A DNA stretch of 64,000 nucleotides from Scatophagus argus. Its lineage: Eukaryota; Chordata; Actinopteri; Scatophagidae. Location: assembly GCF_020382885.2 (NCBI RefSeq), contig NC_058506.1, positions 22,729,818 through 22,793,817 of the forward strand, written 5' to 3'. The translations under genes were made by a program, and so were the position numbers. This document shows, in pieces, positions 1 to 10,691 of this stretch. Each line of letters begins with the position of its first letter. Within the stretch, counting starts at the first letter, position 1. Under the pieces are notes generated by a model. That model saw nothing but the letters and a program-made list of their open reading frames with translations, searched no databases and was not told the origin of the DNA.

Positions 1-448
1 GGAGAGGAGGACACTGGGGGTTTTGCACCACCTCCACATGAGGGCAAATGTCGTGTCTCTTCTATGTGCTTCAGCTCTGTGTCTTCCTCTGCGGCCCGCA
101 GGCTGTTAAACCCAGTCAATAGTTAACCAATGAAAGAATTAAAGGAAGTCACCTGTGTTGTAGTTTTATGAGACGCTCGTGGCCTCGTTTTGACCCCCGT
201 CGAGTCCTGGTTTCACACCTGAGAGCAGAACTTGTGACTGAAGTGAAGAAGGAAACCGGTGTCAGAGCAACCAGCACGTCAGCACAGACGGGTTCTGGTC
301 CTGGCTGATGGTCTGCGGACCCTGAAACTGTTTCCCACATGACTTCAGCGCTCAGGTGGACCTGATGCTCAAAGTCAGTCTGCTGGTCAGTCAGCCGACG
401 AGTCGCGAGCCAAAGAAAACCTGTCAGAACTGGACTCAAGTTCAAGAA
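1..448. other. Left edge, no gene recognised
   Basis: No exon with convincing splice sites or homology is visible on either strand. A minus-strand open stretch here has no recognisable protein character. Confidence 0.5.
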
Positions 449-778
449 CACACTCACACACACACAGTCTCATACACACACACAGTCTCTCACACACACT
501 CTCACACACAGTGTCACACACAGTGTCACACACACACACACACACACACACAGTCTCATACACACACACACAGTCTCACACACACACACAATCTCATACA
601 CACACAGTCTCACACTCACACAGTCTCACACACACACACACACACAGTCTCATACACACACACACAGTCTCACACACACACACACAATCTCATACACACA
701 CACAGTCTCACACACACACAGTCTCACACACACACAGTCTCACACACACACACACACACAGTCTCATACACACACAGT

Positions 779-826
<48 letters not shown>

Positions 827-975
827 CTCACACACACACACAGTCTCACACACACACAGTCTCACACACACACACAGTCTCACACACACACAGTCTCACA
901 CACACACACACACACACACACAGTCTCACAGACACACAGTGACACACACACACTCACACAGTGTGTGTGTGTGTC
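449..975. repeat. Compound CA microsatellite with AGTCT interruptions
   Basis: About 530 bp of CA dinucleotides is interrupted at fairly regular spacing by AGTCTCA or AATCTCA, giving a CACACAGTCTCA-like superunit of variable length. Near 957-974 the strand bias flips from CA to TG, leaving a short CA/TG palindrome at the right end. The long His/Thr/Ser-rich open frames across it are repeat artefacts. Confidence 0.95.
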
Positions 976-1377
976 ACTGTTTGCCTTGTAATAATCTCAT
1001 AATTTGGCCTTCCACACATGCCGATTGGTGACACTTTAACAGCCTTGTTGCTCCTCAGCTCTCGGCGGGTCGAAGGTCACGACCCCGACGCGACCCCGCA
1101 GGACTCGCACCTCCCTGCCCGCTGAAAATGCTAATCTTCCTGCAGCATGCTAACGATGGGGGCAGCCGGCCCGTCTCCTCCTGGCTCCCGCTTCCCGCCA
1201 TTGTTTACCCAGCCTGCACCTGTGAATTTTAACACCACAACGGTTTGAAGGGAGGAAGAGGAGACGCTTCCTGTCCACCTTCACCGACAGCCTGGACCGC
1301 AGGTTGGGTGATGGACAGACGGCCGACTGGAGCAGCTTGTGTTCATGTCGGTTCAGTCCTCGGTTCAGTCCTCGGGA
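976..1377. other. Intergenic, nothing recognised
   Basis: Mixed-composition DNA between two repeat arrays. The right end contains a short duplication of GGTTCAGTCCTCG directly before the minisatellite. No gene is seen. Confidence 0.5.
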
Positions 1378-1971
1378 TGTACTCTGGCTGTACTCTGGCT
1401 GTACTCTGACTGTACTCTGGATGTACTCTGACTGTACTCTGGCTGTACTCGGGATGTACTCTGGCTGTACTCTGGCTGTACTCTGACTGTACTCTGGATG
1501 TACTCTGACTGTACTCTGGCTGTACTCGGGATGTACTCTGGCTGTACTCTGGATGTACTCTGGATGTACTCTGACTGTACTCTGGCTGTACTCTGGCTGT
1601 ACTCTGACTGTACTCTGGATGTACTCTGACTGTACTCTGGCTGTACTCGGGATGTACTCTGGCTGTACTCTGGATGTACTCTGGATGTACTCTGGCTGTA
1701 CTCTGGCTGTACTCTGGATGTACTCTGGATGTACTCTGACTGTACTCTGGCTGTACTCGGGATGTACTCTGGCTGTACTCTGGCTGTACTCTGACTGTAC
1801 TCTGGATGTACTCTGACTGTACTCTGGCTGTACTCGGGATGTACTCTGGATGTACTCTGGATGTACTCTGGCTGTACTCGGGATGTACTCTGGCTGTACT
1901 CGGGATGTACTCTGGCTGTACTCTGGCTGTACTCTGGCTGTACTCGGGATGTACTCTGGCTGTACTCGGGC
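1378..1971. repeat. 11-bp minisatellite, 54 copies, with higher-order structure
   Basis: The 594 bp divide exactly into 54 units of 11 bp. Each begins TGTACTC and ends TGGC, TGAC, TGGA or GGGA. The variants are not random: the seven-unit (77-bp) order TGGC, TGGC, TGAC, TGGA, TGAC, TGGC, GGGA recurs, twice in direct succession at the left end and again further right. Because 11 is not a multiple of 3, translation cycles every 33 bp into an 11-residue repeat, and most frames on both strands stay open. That explains the long open frames without invoking a protein. Confidence 0.97.
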
Positions 1972-1975
1972 TCAG

Positions 1976-2055
1976 CTTTGTGGTACTTTACTTGAGTATT
2001 TTGCTGCTTCACTACACTTTGGAGGCACCTTTTATTCCACTGCGTTTACTTCATA
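1976..2055. repeat. Fragment of dispersed TACTTGAGTA-type fish repeat
   Basis: The sequence runs GGTACTTTACTTGAGTATTT, then a CACTACACTTTGGAGG-like block and TATTCCACTGCGTTTACTT. This order resembles an abundant fish interspersed repeat known to me from percomorph genomes. Other fragments in this window lie near 12.2, 24.6, 32.8 and 43.1 kb. It abuts the minisatellite. Assignment is from memory of the motif, not from a library search. Confidence 0.55.
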
Positions 2056-2990
2056 ACTTTAGCTGCTGAAGGACATTTTGAAATGAATTTAATTTAACAG
2101 CAGTCTCATTAAAACCCGGTGATTCCAGCGAGCGGGAAAAGGCTGAACGTGTCCCGATGTGACGAGCTTCCTGCCCGCCGACACTCGGAGGCTGAGCAGA
2201 AGAGCAGAAGGAGGAAACTGAAGTAAAATTTAAGGCAGTCATCGTGTTATCATCATGACGCGGAGCCAAACTGGATCCGGTCTGCTCTCAGTCAGGACTC
2301 TGGTTCCTGGCTGGATGCTCAGACCGCGAGCTGCTGGGGACGAAGCCAACACGGAGAACCGACAGCGACGTCGGCGTCCATTTCTGACAGAAAGTCCGTC
2401 CTCGTTTACGGTCCTGAGAGACGAGCGGAGCTGCAGGAAGCTGATGGGCTGTAAAGGTTAATCATTTTAAAACACACACACACACACCGTCGGCGAGCTG
2501 CGGCTGTTCTCAGGGCTTTATGGTGTGGATGTGTGTGAACGTGTCCATAAAGGCGGCAGGTAAACACGAGCTGATGAATAATTTCTTTCAGAGACATATT
2601 TTGTGGGAAAAACAACACACCGACGACTGGACCTCGAGCTTCACTTCCTGCATCAGTGATGTCACAGCAGGAAGTACTCGTCGCCTGCTTTTCCTCTGAG
2701 AAGACTCAAATTTGTTCTGAGGTTGATGTCTCAGGCTTGTGGACATGTGGGCGGAGGTGCAGACTAACCTGAAGCCTGACGTGACTCGGACTGCAGACCA
2801 GGTCCATGTAGTGACTCCTCGCACGTCAGGTGTTCAGAAATCCTGAGTTTCCTGTCAGCGTGTGCAGGAATCCTGCATCTGTGGCGAGGTGAACACGGAG
2901 CACCTGTGATGTTAAAGGTGAAGTGCTGCCACTTGGCTGTCTGACACGATGACTCGCTTCACTCTCAGGCAGGAAACGTCGAGTCGGACG
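2056..2990. other. Intergenic, nothing recognised
   Basis: No supported exon, RNA gene or long repeat. A short CA run lies near 2472-2487. Confidence 0.45.
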
Positions 2991-3366
2991 GGTGACCTGG
3001 GAGACTTGGGAGACGTGTGACCTGTGAGACATGTGACAGGTGACCAGGGAGACTTGGGAGACCTGTGACAGGTGACAGGTGGGAGACCTGGGAAATGTGT
3101 GAACTGGGAGACTTGGAAGACGTGTGACCTGTGAGACGTGTGACCTGTGAGACATTTGACAAGTGACCAGGGAGACCTGTGAGATGTGTGACAGGTGACC
3201 TGGGAGACTTGGGAGACCTGTGACAGGTGACAGGTGGGAGACCTGGGAAATGTGTGAACTGGGAGACTTGGGAGACGTGTGACCTGTGAGACGTGTGACA
3301 GGTGACCTGGGAGACGTGTGACTTGGGAGACATGTGACCTGGGAGACGTGTGACAGGTGACCTGGG
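2991..3366. repeat. GTGACCTGGGAGAC-type minisatellite
   Basis: Imperfect short units (GTGACCTGGGAGACTTGG, GTGTGACCTGTGAGAC, GTGACAGGTGACAGGTGG) are tandemly arranged. A larger block starting with GTGACAGGTGACAGGTGGGA near 3068 recurs near 3222, about 155 bp later, so the array has a second level of duplication. Long Ser/His/Val-rich minus-strand open frames here are products of the repeat. Confidence 0.9.
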
Positions 3367-5490
3367 GGCGCCTGTCGGGGGCGGAGCTTTGGCTCAGTTT
3401 CCCACTGAAAAGCAGTGAAAAGCTTCTATGAAGTACAAGTAGCTCCAAGCGAACCCGAACCTGAACACGTCCTCGTCCACGCGTGTCCAGCACACCTGGG
3501 ACACACCCTCCCGTCCTGCTGGCGACCCTCCGGCGGAGGCGTCCGTCCCGCAGCCCGCCGGAGCCCCTCAGCCGGCCCGCTGAAGGGGATTTATCTGCGT
3601 CTTTATGGATTTATGGGAGATTTATTGTTTTACACTGATGAGTATTTAGTTTAGTCTGCTGCCGTAAAATCACATAAAAGCCACAATAATTCTCCTGACA
3701 CACACAGCATTCGTGTCTTCGAGTGTTTGATTGATGCTGCTGCTTCCTGCGCGTCCCAGCGTTTCACTGCGGCGTCCATCTTTAACTTCACACCAAAGTT
3801 TATGGTGTAAAACCCTTCGCGCCCGAATTCACTCGCCTCAGTGACATCAGCTCGTTTTTTAACAACCAATCAAACAAGAAGTTCGCTTCGCTTTAAATGA
3901 AGAAAATGTGGGATTTTGTATTTTAGAATTTTATTTGTCCAGCGTTTCATTTTTTCTCTCGAAGACAAAACAATTTATTTTATAGAATGAAAACTGATTA
4001 ACTAATCATCGATGAACACAACATCACACACCACATAACAAACAGCACTGACAGATCAGAACAAACTGACCACAAGATGAACTGAAACAAATCATCCAGC
4101 TTTGTATATGGATTATTTATCCACAGAATAACTTACAGTAAACAGGATGTGACCTCATCTGGTGCCGAGAATAATAACTAACAGCCCGTTAATGAAGAGA
4201 CTGTGGCGTCGGCATCCTCATCAATAACCTCTTTTTCAGGGACTGTGGAAACACCTGGCAGACGTCCAACAGGTGAGTTTTAGACACAAGTGAGGAAAGT
4301 AAACACACCCCATCTGAATTAATGTCGTCGCGTTGTGGCGTCAGATTCTGTTCAAGTGACTGTCAAAGAACCGTGGTCAAAGAGGAGACGAGGGACGCCA
4401 TAAAGACGAAGGACGGAGCGCAGAGTGAGAGACGAGACAGAACATTTGAGAGGGACAGATAAGGAGGATTGTGTGTGTAAACTGGGTGTCCATCTTGTTT
4501 CTGCTTCCCCCTCTCACCTGTCTGCAGGTGAACCATTAACCAGCCAACAGCCATAAAGCTCCACTTTATGGAAAGTTTGATGATGGCGGCGGGTCGTAAA
4601 CACCAAAGCCTTTTATTGCTCTGCTCGCTGTTGCTGCTCACCTTGACATATTCTGCAAGTGGGACAAAAACGTCAGCAGGGTCGAGTTTACTTCCTACAT
4701 AAGCTGCTGCTGTTAGCTTAGCTTAGCTTAGCTTAGCTTGATGCTAGCTACTCAGGAAGCGAGGCCTTCACACGTTGCCAGGAAAGGTTTGACGTTTTAA
4801 GATTCAGTTCCAGCTGATTGTTGGGTTTCGTGGTCAGGCCATCATGAGTAAGACGTTAGAGGTGGACATAAGACAGGTGAGGTGTGGAGGACCAATGAGG
4901 GCACAGGAGTTTCTCGGGGTTGGATGATGAGTTTTGTAAAGACCTTCTGGCTGTCATGGCGTCGGAACAACAACCTTTACGTGTGGTTTGTCGTGTCGTA
5001 GCTTCCAGTTCGCCTTCAGCTTTGACACAAACTCAAGACTGCAGACAGAAGACAAACCTGTCCTGTGTCCTCTGAGACACCGATGACACCAGGACAGGAC
5101 GGCCGTCAGCTCCTTCTGATCTTCCTGGCTGTGGTTTGTGGTTGCTCCCCGTTGACAGATGAAGTCGTGTCTTCTTCCCTTCCATCATGTGTGATGTTGG
5201 CAGGTGCAGTCGCCGTCACAGGACAAACCCATGAAACTGCATCAGTCCTCTCAACGTGGACATTTAAAGTGAAACGTGACTTGAACCTGATTATGGCATG
5301 AATCTCCCTCACAAGTCTAATTTTACATTTAAATTAAATAGTGAATCATGTTGTTGCGTGAGGGATATCATAATGTTTTATTTTCTGGATGTTTCTGATC
5401 ATCCTCACGGTGAAGTTGTTGAATGCTGCCACCTGGCGGTCAACGTGTCATTGAGGCACTTCCCGCCCCCGCGTGTCCTCTCTTACGTCC
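3367..5490. other. Intergenic, nothing recognised
   Basis: No gene supported. A short run of GCTTA units (about 4713-4740) belongs to the GCTTAGC-type motif that recurs across the window. AT-rich stretches occur around 3900-4150. Confidence 0.45.
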
Positions 5491-5500
5491 GCTGAGAACC

Positions 5501-5508
5501 TTTAAATA
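5501..5508 (+). promoter_or_regulatory. TATA-like element of histone H4
   Basis: TTTAAATA lies 55 bp upstream of the H4 ATG, the usual spacing for a histone gene with a short leader. The preceding 40 bp are GC-rich (CCCGCCCCCGCG), as expected of a histone proximal promoter. Confidence 0.6.
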
Positions 5509-5556
5509 CTGACTGTCTGTCGTCTGTTGCTGCATTCGGCACTAAAATCTCAGTAA

Positions 5557-5874
<318 letters not shown>

Positions 5875-5908
5875 AGCAGACCCTGACCCGCGGACACTGA
5901 AACACAAA

Positions 5909-5924
5909 GGCTCTTTTAAGAGCC
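5909..5924 (+). terminator. Histone 3' stem-loop (H4)
   Basis: GGCTCTTTTAAGAGCC is a perfect 6-bp stem with a 4-nt loop, the binding site of SLBP that directs 3' processing. It starts 35 bp after the stop codon. A purine-rich GAAGAGCTG (about 5939-5946), complementary in type to U7 snRNA, follows at the usual spacing. Confidence 0.95.
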
Positions 5925-6099
5925 ACACAAACAGCCTGAAGAGCTGATCCTCTGAAATCTGCTGTGTCATGTTTGTAAGTTGTGATGATCCACTGACACA
6001 CGTCACAGCAGTTCTCACTGTCCACGTGCTGCTGTAAAGGTCAGACAAGACCCGGTACTGGTCCCGGTGTAAGCCCAACAACCTACAACCACTGGTGCT

Positions 6100-6959
6100 G
6101 TAAATGCTAGTGATGGGACGATGATACCTCAAGGAGTGTATTGATACCGTGTTGGTCACCCAATAGTGACCCCTGCAGTAGTTATAAAATCATTGCAGGT
6201 AAAGAAATTCCTTGTTTGTGTAAATGCTAAAACTGAGTTGGTATGTAAAATATAGCAAGTTAGAGTTAAAATTCAGAGTTACAATTTTTAACTTATGTGC
6301 ACATTTGTCAACTTGACTGTTAAATCATATGAAATAAAAGACAAAAAAGTGATTAGTTTATGAATTTTTATTGAGAAACAAGTGTTTGGAGTGTCTTTGC
6401 TCCAAGGCGATTTCTCCTCTTACACACCAGCTCCCCGGCCTCAGAAAACACTCTTTCTCATGGTACAGACGATGACGGTGAGCAGAGAGTTGAAGTCCGA
6501 AAACAATTCAAACCTCTTACCAGAACATTGCATTCACTTGTTAAAAAATAGACACCCTATCTCATGATTACGAGATCAGGATCTCATGATTACATGATAA
6601 CATGAATAAAGCAACTGTAAGGCTCTTTAACTGACTATCATATGTATCACAGGTCATTCACTTGATAAAGTGATAAAGTGAGTGCAATGCGCCACCGTAA
6701 AAAAATAGTATATAACAGTAAACAGTGCTCAAAGGACGATCCATGATCAAGCAAAACTCCATCCGACAAACCCACGACATGTTGATACAGTTTGTTTCCT
6801 GATAGACACTTTGGCGCGGCACATCCAAACGATACAGTTCCTGTATCGGTCACGTGATTCTTTCTTAAAGCAATACACGCACCGATACGAGGTTTCCCTC
6901 TTGAGCTCGCGGCACAGTGCTGTTGCACTAGTGTCGCTCGTCCCATCACTAGTAAATGC
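6100..6959. mobile_element. hAT-type non-autonomous DNA transposon with 8-bp target duplication
   Basis: An element of 844 bp (6108-6951) begins TAGTGATGGGACGA and ends with its exact reverse complement TCGTCCCATCACTA. It is flanked on both sides by the same 8 bp, GTAAATGC (6100-6107 and 6952-6959). A TIR with an 8-bp duplication is the signature of hAT superfamily insertions. Subterminal similarity extends further inward (GTGTATTG and GATAC motifs in inverse order). No transposase reading frame is present, so it must have been mobilised in trans. It separates H4 from H2B. Confidence 0.85.
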
Positions 6960-6972
6960 TAAACCAACCGCG

Positions 6973-7115
6973 TGTCAACCACTGATCGACTATATTGATT
7001 GATTATGTGGTTATTCGGTTATTTGCTGATTTGAATCATCTGATTGTTGGCTGAATAGCGCATGCTCAGTGCCGTTTGCATCACAGCAGGATTTCCATGG
7101 AGCACATATTAAAGT
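6973..7115 (+). repeat. Left arm of inverted repeat flanking H2B (promoter-like copy)
   Basis: Read in reverse complement, this stretch aligns with 7927-8165, the H2B promoter and its upstream DNA. Shared blocks include GGAGCACATAT, AGCAGGAT, GCGCATGCTCAGTGCCGTTT and GAATCATCTGA. The left copy lacks about 27 bp containing the CCAAT box and about 75 bp further out. In this arm the promoter would point right (+ strand) but no histone CDS follows it in that direction. Confidence 0.75.
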
Positions 7116-7455
7116 CAACGTGTGTGTGTTGAAACCTGAGACACTACAGACACGTCGGTTACACTCGTTTGAAGGCTTTACGAGCTCCGTGCTGTTGTAA
7201 CTTGAGTGGCGCATGCTCAGTCCAGAAAACAGCCAATCCTGCTGTACCTGTTCAGTCTCTGAATCACCTGGATGAGTTTTTGATTTTCTCGGTGTGTTCA
7301 TACGTCACCTCCCTAACGCCTGCTGATTACTTACTGCACAATTTAATTAAAGGTTGAGGTCTGTGTATGTGATAGTATTATCATTAGTAGTAATTCACGA
7401 TGTTCACGTCCTCACACAGGAAGTCTGTGATCAGAGCTCTTCAGGGTCAGTGGGT

Positions 7456-7471
7456 GGTCCTGAAAAGGACC
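7456..7471 (-). terminator. Histone 3' stem-loop (H2B)
   Basis: On the minus strand this reads GGTCCTTTTCAGGACC, a 6-bp stem with a 4-nt loop matching the histone stem-loop consensus. It lies about 29 bp beyond the H2B stop. A purine-rich GAAGAGCTC follows near 7434-7442 on the same strand, the expected U7-type downstream element. Confidence 0.93.
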
Positions 7472-7499
7472 TTTGGGACTTGTGGGGACTGTCGGCACT

Positions 7500-7871
7500 T
7501 TACTTGGAGCTGGTGTACTTGGTGACGGCCTTGGTGCCCTCGGACACGGCGTGCTTGGCCAGCTCCCCGGGCAGCAGCAGGCGGACGGCGGTCTGGATCT
7601 CCCTGGAGGTGATGGTGGATCTCTTGTTGTAGTGAGCCAGACGGGAGGCCTCGCTGGCGATGCGTTCAAAGATGTCGTTCACGAAGGAGTTCATGATGCT
7701 CATGGCCTTGGAGGAGATGCCGGTGTCGGGGTGGACCTGTTTCAGGACCTTGTACACGTAGATGGCGTAGCTCTCCTTCCTGGGTCTCCTCTTCTTCCTG
7801 CCGGTCTTGCTGACGGTCTTGGACACGGCTTTCTTTGAGCCTTTCTTCGGCGCTTTGGGCGGGTCAGGCAT
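7500..7871 (-). CDS. Histone H2B
   Basis: Intronless 123-residue core histone H2B, partner of H2A in the nucleosome dimer. The basic tail ([18 protein letters not shown]) carries acetylatable lysines. The histone fold runs from about residue 35 ([19 protein letters not shown]) to [11 protein letters not shown], and the protein ends AVTKYTSSK with the ubiquitinated lysine in the usual place. A Ser replaces the common Gly in [10 protein letters not shown], a variant seen in some H2B isoforms. The stem-loop downstream marks a replication-dependent mRNA. The gene lies between inverted copies of its promoter region. Confidence 0.97.
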   Translation of the reverse strand: MPDPPKAPKKGSKKAVSKTVSKTGRKKRRPRKESYAIYVYKVLKQVHPDTGISSKAMSIMNSFVNDIFERIASEASRLAHYNKRSTITSREIQTAVRLLLPGELAKHAVSEGTKAVTKYTSSK

Positions 7872-7926
7872 TTTGTTAACGTTTCGGTTTCCTTCAACTC
7901 ACACAGAAGCGACGGCGGGCGGTGAG

Positions 7927-7978
7927 TTTATATGTGCTCCATGCAGATCCTGCTGTGCTGAACCTCGTCCACGATTGG
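7927..7978 (-). promoter_or_regulatory. H2B promoter: TATA and CCAAT boxes
   Basis: On the minus strand TATAAA (7927-7932) lies about 56 bp upstream of the H2B ATG. A CCAAT box (complement of ATTGG at 7974-7978) lies about 42 bp further upstream, within CAGCCAATCGT. This is a standard histone promoter arrangement. Confidence 0.8.
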
Positions 7979-8165
7979 CTGAGGTTTAAACGGCACTGAG
8001 CATGCGCTGTTCAGCCAACATTAAACAACATGAGGGTGAAAAGCTATCGATTATAATTACAGATCAACAGTTAATGTCGTCGAAACTTCAACATTCAGAT
8101 GATTCGAATCAACAGCAAATGACCGAATAACCATCATCAATGTAGTCGATCAGTGACTGACTAAG
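7979..8165 (-). repeat. Right arm of inverted repeat flanking H2B
   Basis: Continues upstream from the H2B promoter and mirrors 6973-7072. Shared blocks include AAACGGCACTGAGCATGCGC, CAGATGATTC, ACCGAATAACCA and TAGTCGATCAGTG. It contains about 75 bp absent from the left arm. Confidence 0.7.
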
Positions 8166-8560
8166 ACGGGCGGTCTCAGCTGCTTCAGGCCTGAATACAC
8201 ACACAGGTCAAAACGTGTTAAACGATCTCATCAGATGGAAACTTAAACACGTGAGACTGAGATACACGAGACGTACTGAGCTGACCTGAGACCTGCCGGC
8301 AGAGCACTGGGTTTCAGGATCTGAGCCCCGGCCTGATCTACTGCACCTGTACATAAATTACCTGCAGCAGCTCGGATACACGCGCAGAATGTAGACTGAT
8401 TTTACTGCAGTACGAGTACATTTACTTCGTTGTTCTGTGGATGGTAGTTTGGATCGTGAACGCGCGTCATCCTCATCAGTTGATGTGATCTAATGTGATG
8501 AAGTTCCACCCTCCGACACCAGGCGGCGATGTGCACCGTTTACATCAAAACACAGCGAAG
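8166..8560. other. Intergenic, nothing recognised
   Basis: No exon or RNA gene seen between the histone pair and the presumed rnf26 promoter. Confidence 0.4.
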
Positions 8561-8660
8561 AAGAAGCTCGTCGTGAAACATGCTGAAACATCGTGGCCGG
8601 TGCTCGTTGTCAGCCCTCTGTGCTCGTGCCACTGATTAAGTGTCTCGCCATGTCGCTGCG
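8561..8660 (+). other. Probable 5' leader exon of rnf26
   Basis: A strong donor CTGCG|GTGAGT ends at 8660/8661, and a strong acceptor CTGTCTGCAG ends at 9437, six bases before the rnf26 ATG. I infer a mostly non-coding first exon ending here; its start is not fixed. An ATG at 8650 in this exon would, after splicing, open a short upstream frame of 9 codons that overlaps the rnf26 start. Confidence 0.45.
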
Positions 8661-9437
8661 GTGAGTGATGTTCCTTTAAAGCTGTTGTCAGCTCATTGTT
8701 CCTCTTTCTGCCGAGCTAACTCATGCTAATGGGTGTGGCCTGCTAAGTGTTGTTAGCGACGTTAGCATGTGTACAGGAATTAATGTCATAGTGCAGTAAC
8801 CGATGTTTTGGGTTGTCTGTCCACTTCACTGACGTTTAGCGCAGACCTTGAAGTTGTGTTTCAGTACCAAACTCCATTTAGAGATCTGTCAATTTAAGCT
8901 TACAAGAAGCCGAAGCATCCCTTGTGACGACTTCAACAGTCAGAGCTCCTCTTAAATGCGGCGCACACCCGTTGTGCGTTTCAGACCCCGCTGTGTTGTT
9001 TTCTGTCCTTCCTCGTCGTCTTTGCTCGGCATCATTTGAATGAACAATCGTTCCACTGTGAGCAGAGTTTTAAAGATGTTTTTTACAAACCAGTTCAGTC
9101 CAAAGGGGGCACAGTCACTCAGCTTACCGGTGTGTCGGGTTCTGTTTGGAACCTGTTTCTCACGATTTTCCTGCCTCTACATCATTAATGCCATTAAAGG
9201 TAAAACTGGTGACCTCAGCACAGGAGCAGTGACCTTTGGGGCGGTTGTCATGACGTCAGCTGCCCTGTACGCGTTTGACCTGGTGTTGTTGGGCACAAAA
9301 TGACAGAAGCTGCTTTGTCCTGTAGAAATCAGCTCAGCGCCACCAGGGGTCGCTGCTGAGCCTGACGTAGTGCAGCATGCTGGGATTTTGTTTGTGTGTG
9401 TGTTCTGAAGCTCTAACTGCACTTCTCCTGTCTGCAG

Positions 9438-10691
9438 CCGAATATGGATGAAGTGAACGTTGTCTTTCTGGCTTTCGGGGGGTGCGTGGACGCCTGCTGC
9501 CTGCTGCTCGACCTGCTCATCAGGACGTTCAGCTGGCTGCTTCACTTCCTGTCCGTCGTGGTCGCTTCCCTCCACAGCGCGCTGGTCATCCTGAGTGGAT
9601 CCACTTTGGTTGAATACTGGAACTTTGCTCTTTTCTCCTTCCTTAGCACCACCGAGGCCGTCTCCGATGCTGCCCGCGGCGCCCTGCAGGCGGTGGACGG
9701 CTGGCTGCAGACGCTGGGAGGAGTGTTTGAGAGTTTCAAGATGGTGGGACACCTGTCCTGTCACGTGGCCTGGCGCATCAGGGATGTGCTGCACCGCGGG
9801 CTTCTTTCAGGGAGCTGCATCCTGCGTCAGATATGCGAAGGCCTCTGCATCGGGCTCAGTCTCGCTCTCTACTTTGTCAACACGGTGGTCAACATCGTCC
9901 TCATCAGCACGCAGAACTGTGCGTCTGTGTTGGTGGGCGTGTGGGAGGCGGTGGCCGAGCCCGTCCACAGAGTGCTGGAGCTGGCGTTGACTCTGCTCAC
10001 CTTCCTGTACAGCTGTCTGGTCGGCGCCTCTGTGCTGCTGTGGACGCCCTGTCAGCTGCTGCTGGACTTCCTGGGTGCGTTGGGCCGTGTCTTCTGCACC
10101 GTTGCCGCGGTGGACTCGCACGGCCTGCTCATCACTGCAGCCGTCGCCTCATTGGCCTTTCTCCTACTGAACCTCAGGCTTCCTGTCCTCACTAGGTGGC
10201 TGAGCCTGCGTTTGGTCAACACTCTGCCGGGAGCTCGTGGCCTACAGGCGGTGCTGGAACAGGAACGAGCTCTGCCCAATCAGGAGGTCCGCACCAGGAC
10301 AGGACAGGAAGCGAGTACAGCCAGGCTCCCGCACACGGACGCTGTAACTGCCGAGACCGACCTGCCATCCGCGGACGGTGCGAGCCGGCCAGACTCTCTG
10401 CAGCTGCAGGCTCAGCGGGACGGCGAGTCGGCGAGCAACTACAGGGCCGCGTCCCGGTCGAAGTCCGGTCGGACGGACGGCGGCAGCCCTCCGACTGACG
10501 CCAAGCTGCTGAGCCTGCTGAAGTGCGTCATCTGTCAGGACCTGAGCAAGACGGTGCTGCTGCTGCCCTGCCGTCACCTCTGCCTGTGCCGGAAGTGCGC
10601 CGACATCCTGAGCCGGCGAAGACACGTCCAGCAGCGCTGCTGTCCGCTCTGCCGGCAGCCCATCACGCAGACCATGGACGTCTTCCTCTGA
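9438..10691 (+). CDS. rnf26: RNF26-like membrane RING E3 ubiquitin ligase (CDS 9444-10691)
   Basis: A 415-residue protein is encoded in one exon. Residues 1-260 are dominated by hydrophobic stretches rich in Leu, Val and Ala (multi-pass membrane domain). A polar linker follows (about 265-355). The C-terminal RING begins at residue 361 with CVIC, then LLPCRHLCLCRKC and CCPLC, giving a complete set of zinc-binding Cys and His. The tail ends PITQTMDVFL. RNF26 is an ER-membrane E3 ligase that tethers endosomal vesicles near the nucleus and modulates STING, as known from mammals. Length and architecture fit (human about 433 residues, coding in one exon). The start is the first ATG after a good splice acceptor at 9437. 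GC-rich codon use throughout. Confidence 0.88.
   Translation, partial: PNMDEVNVVFLAFGGCVDACCLLLDLLIRTFSWLLHFLSVVVASLHSALVILSGSTLVEYWNFALFSFLSTTEAVSDAARGALQAVDGWLQTLGGVFESFKMVGHLSCHVAWRIRDVLHRGLLSGSCILRQICEGLCIGLSLALYFVNTVVNIVLISTQNCASVLVGVWEAVAEPVHRVLELALTLLTFLYSCLVGASVLLWTPCQLLLDFLGALGRVFCTVAAVDSHGLLITAAVASLAFLLLNLRLPVLTRWLSLRLVNTLPGARGLQAVLEQERALPNQEVRTRTGQEASTARLPHTDAVTAETDLPSADGASRPDSLQLQAQRDGESASNYRAASRSKSGRTDGGSPPTDAKLLSLLKCVICQDLSKTVLLLPCRHLCLCRKCADILSRRRHVQQRCCPLCRQPITQTMDVFL

Noticed and set aside
356-991. Long His/Thr/Ser-rich open frames across the CA tract
   Set aside because: They are translations of a dinucleotide repeat, open in several frames, with no gene context.
1365-2012. 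215-codon minus-strand frame of YSQSTSRVQPE repeats
   Set aside because: It follows exactly from an 11-bp repeat that lacks stops in most frames; the periodicity is in the DNA, not in codons.
2826-3493. Overlapping Ser/His/Val-rich minus-strand frames
   Set aside because: Minisatellite artefacts; two frames are open at once and composition follows the repeat unit.
7473-7838. Gly/Leu-rich plus-strand frame over H2B
   Set aside because: Antisense shadow of the H2B CDS.
9177-9794. 205-codon minus-strand frame over the rnf26 start
   Set aside because: Antisense shadow of a Leu-rich membrane protein; no splice or promoter support.
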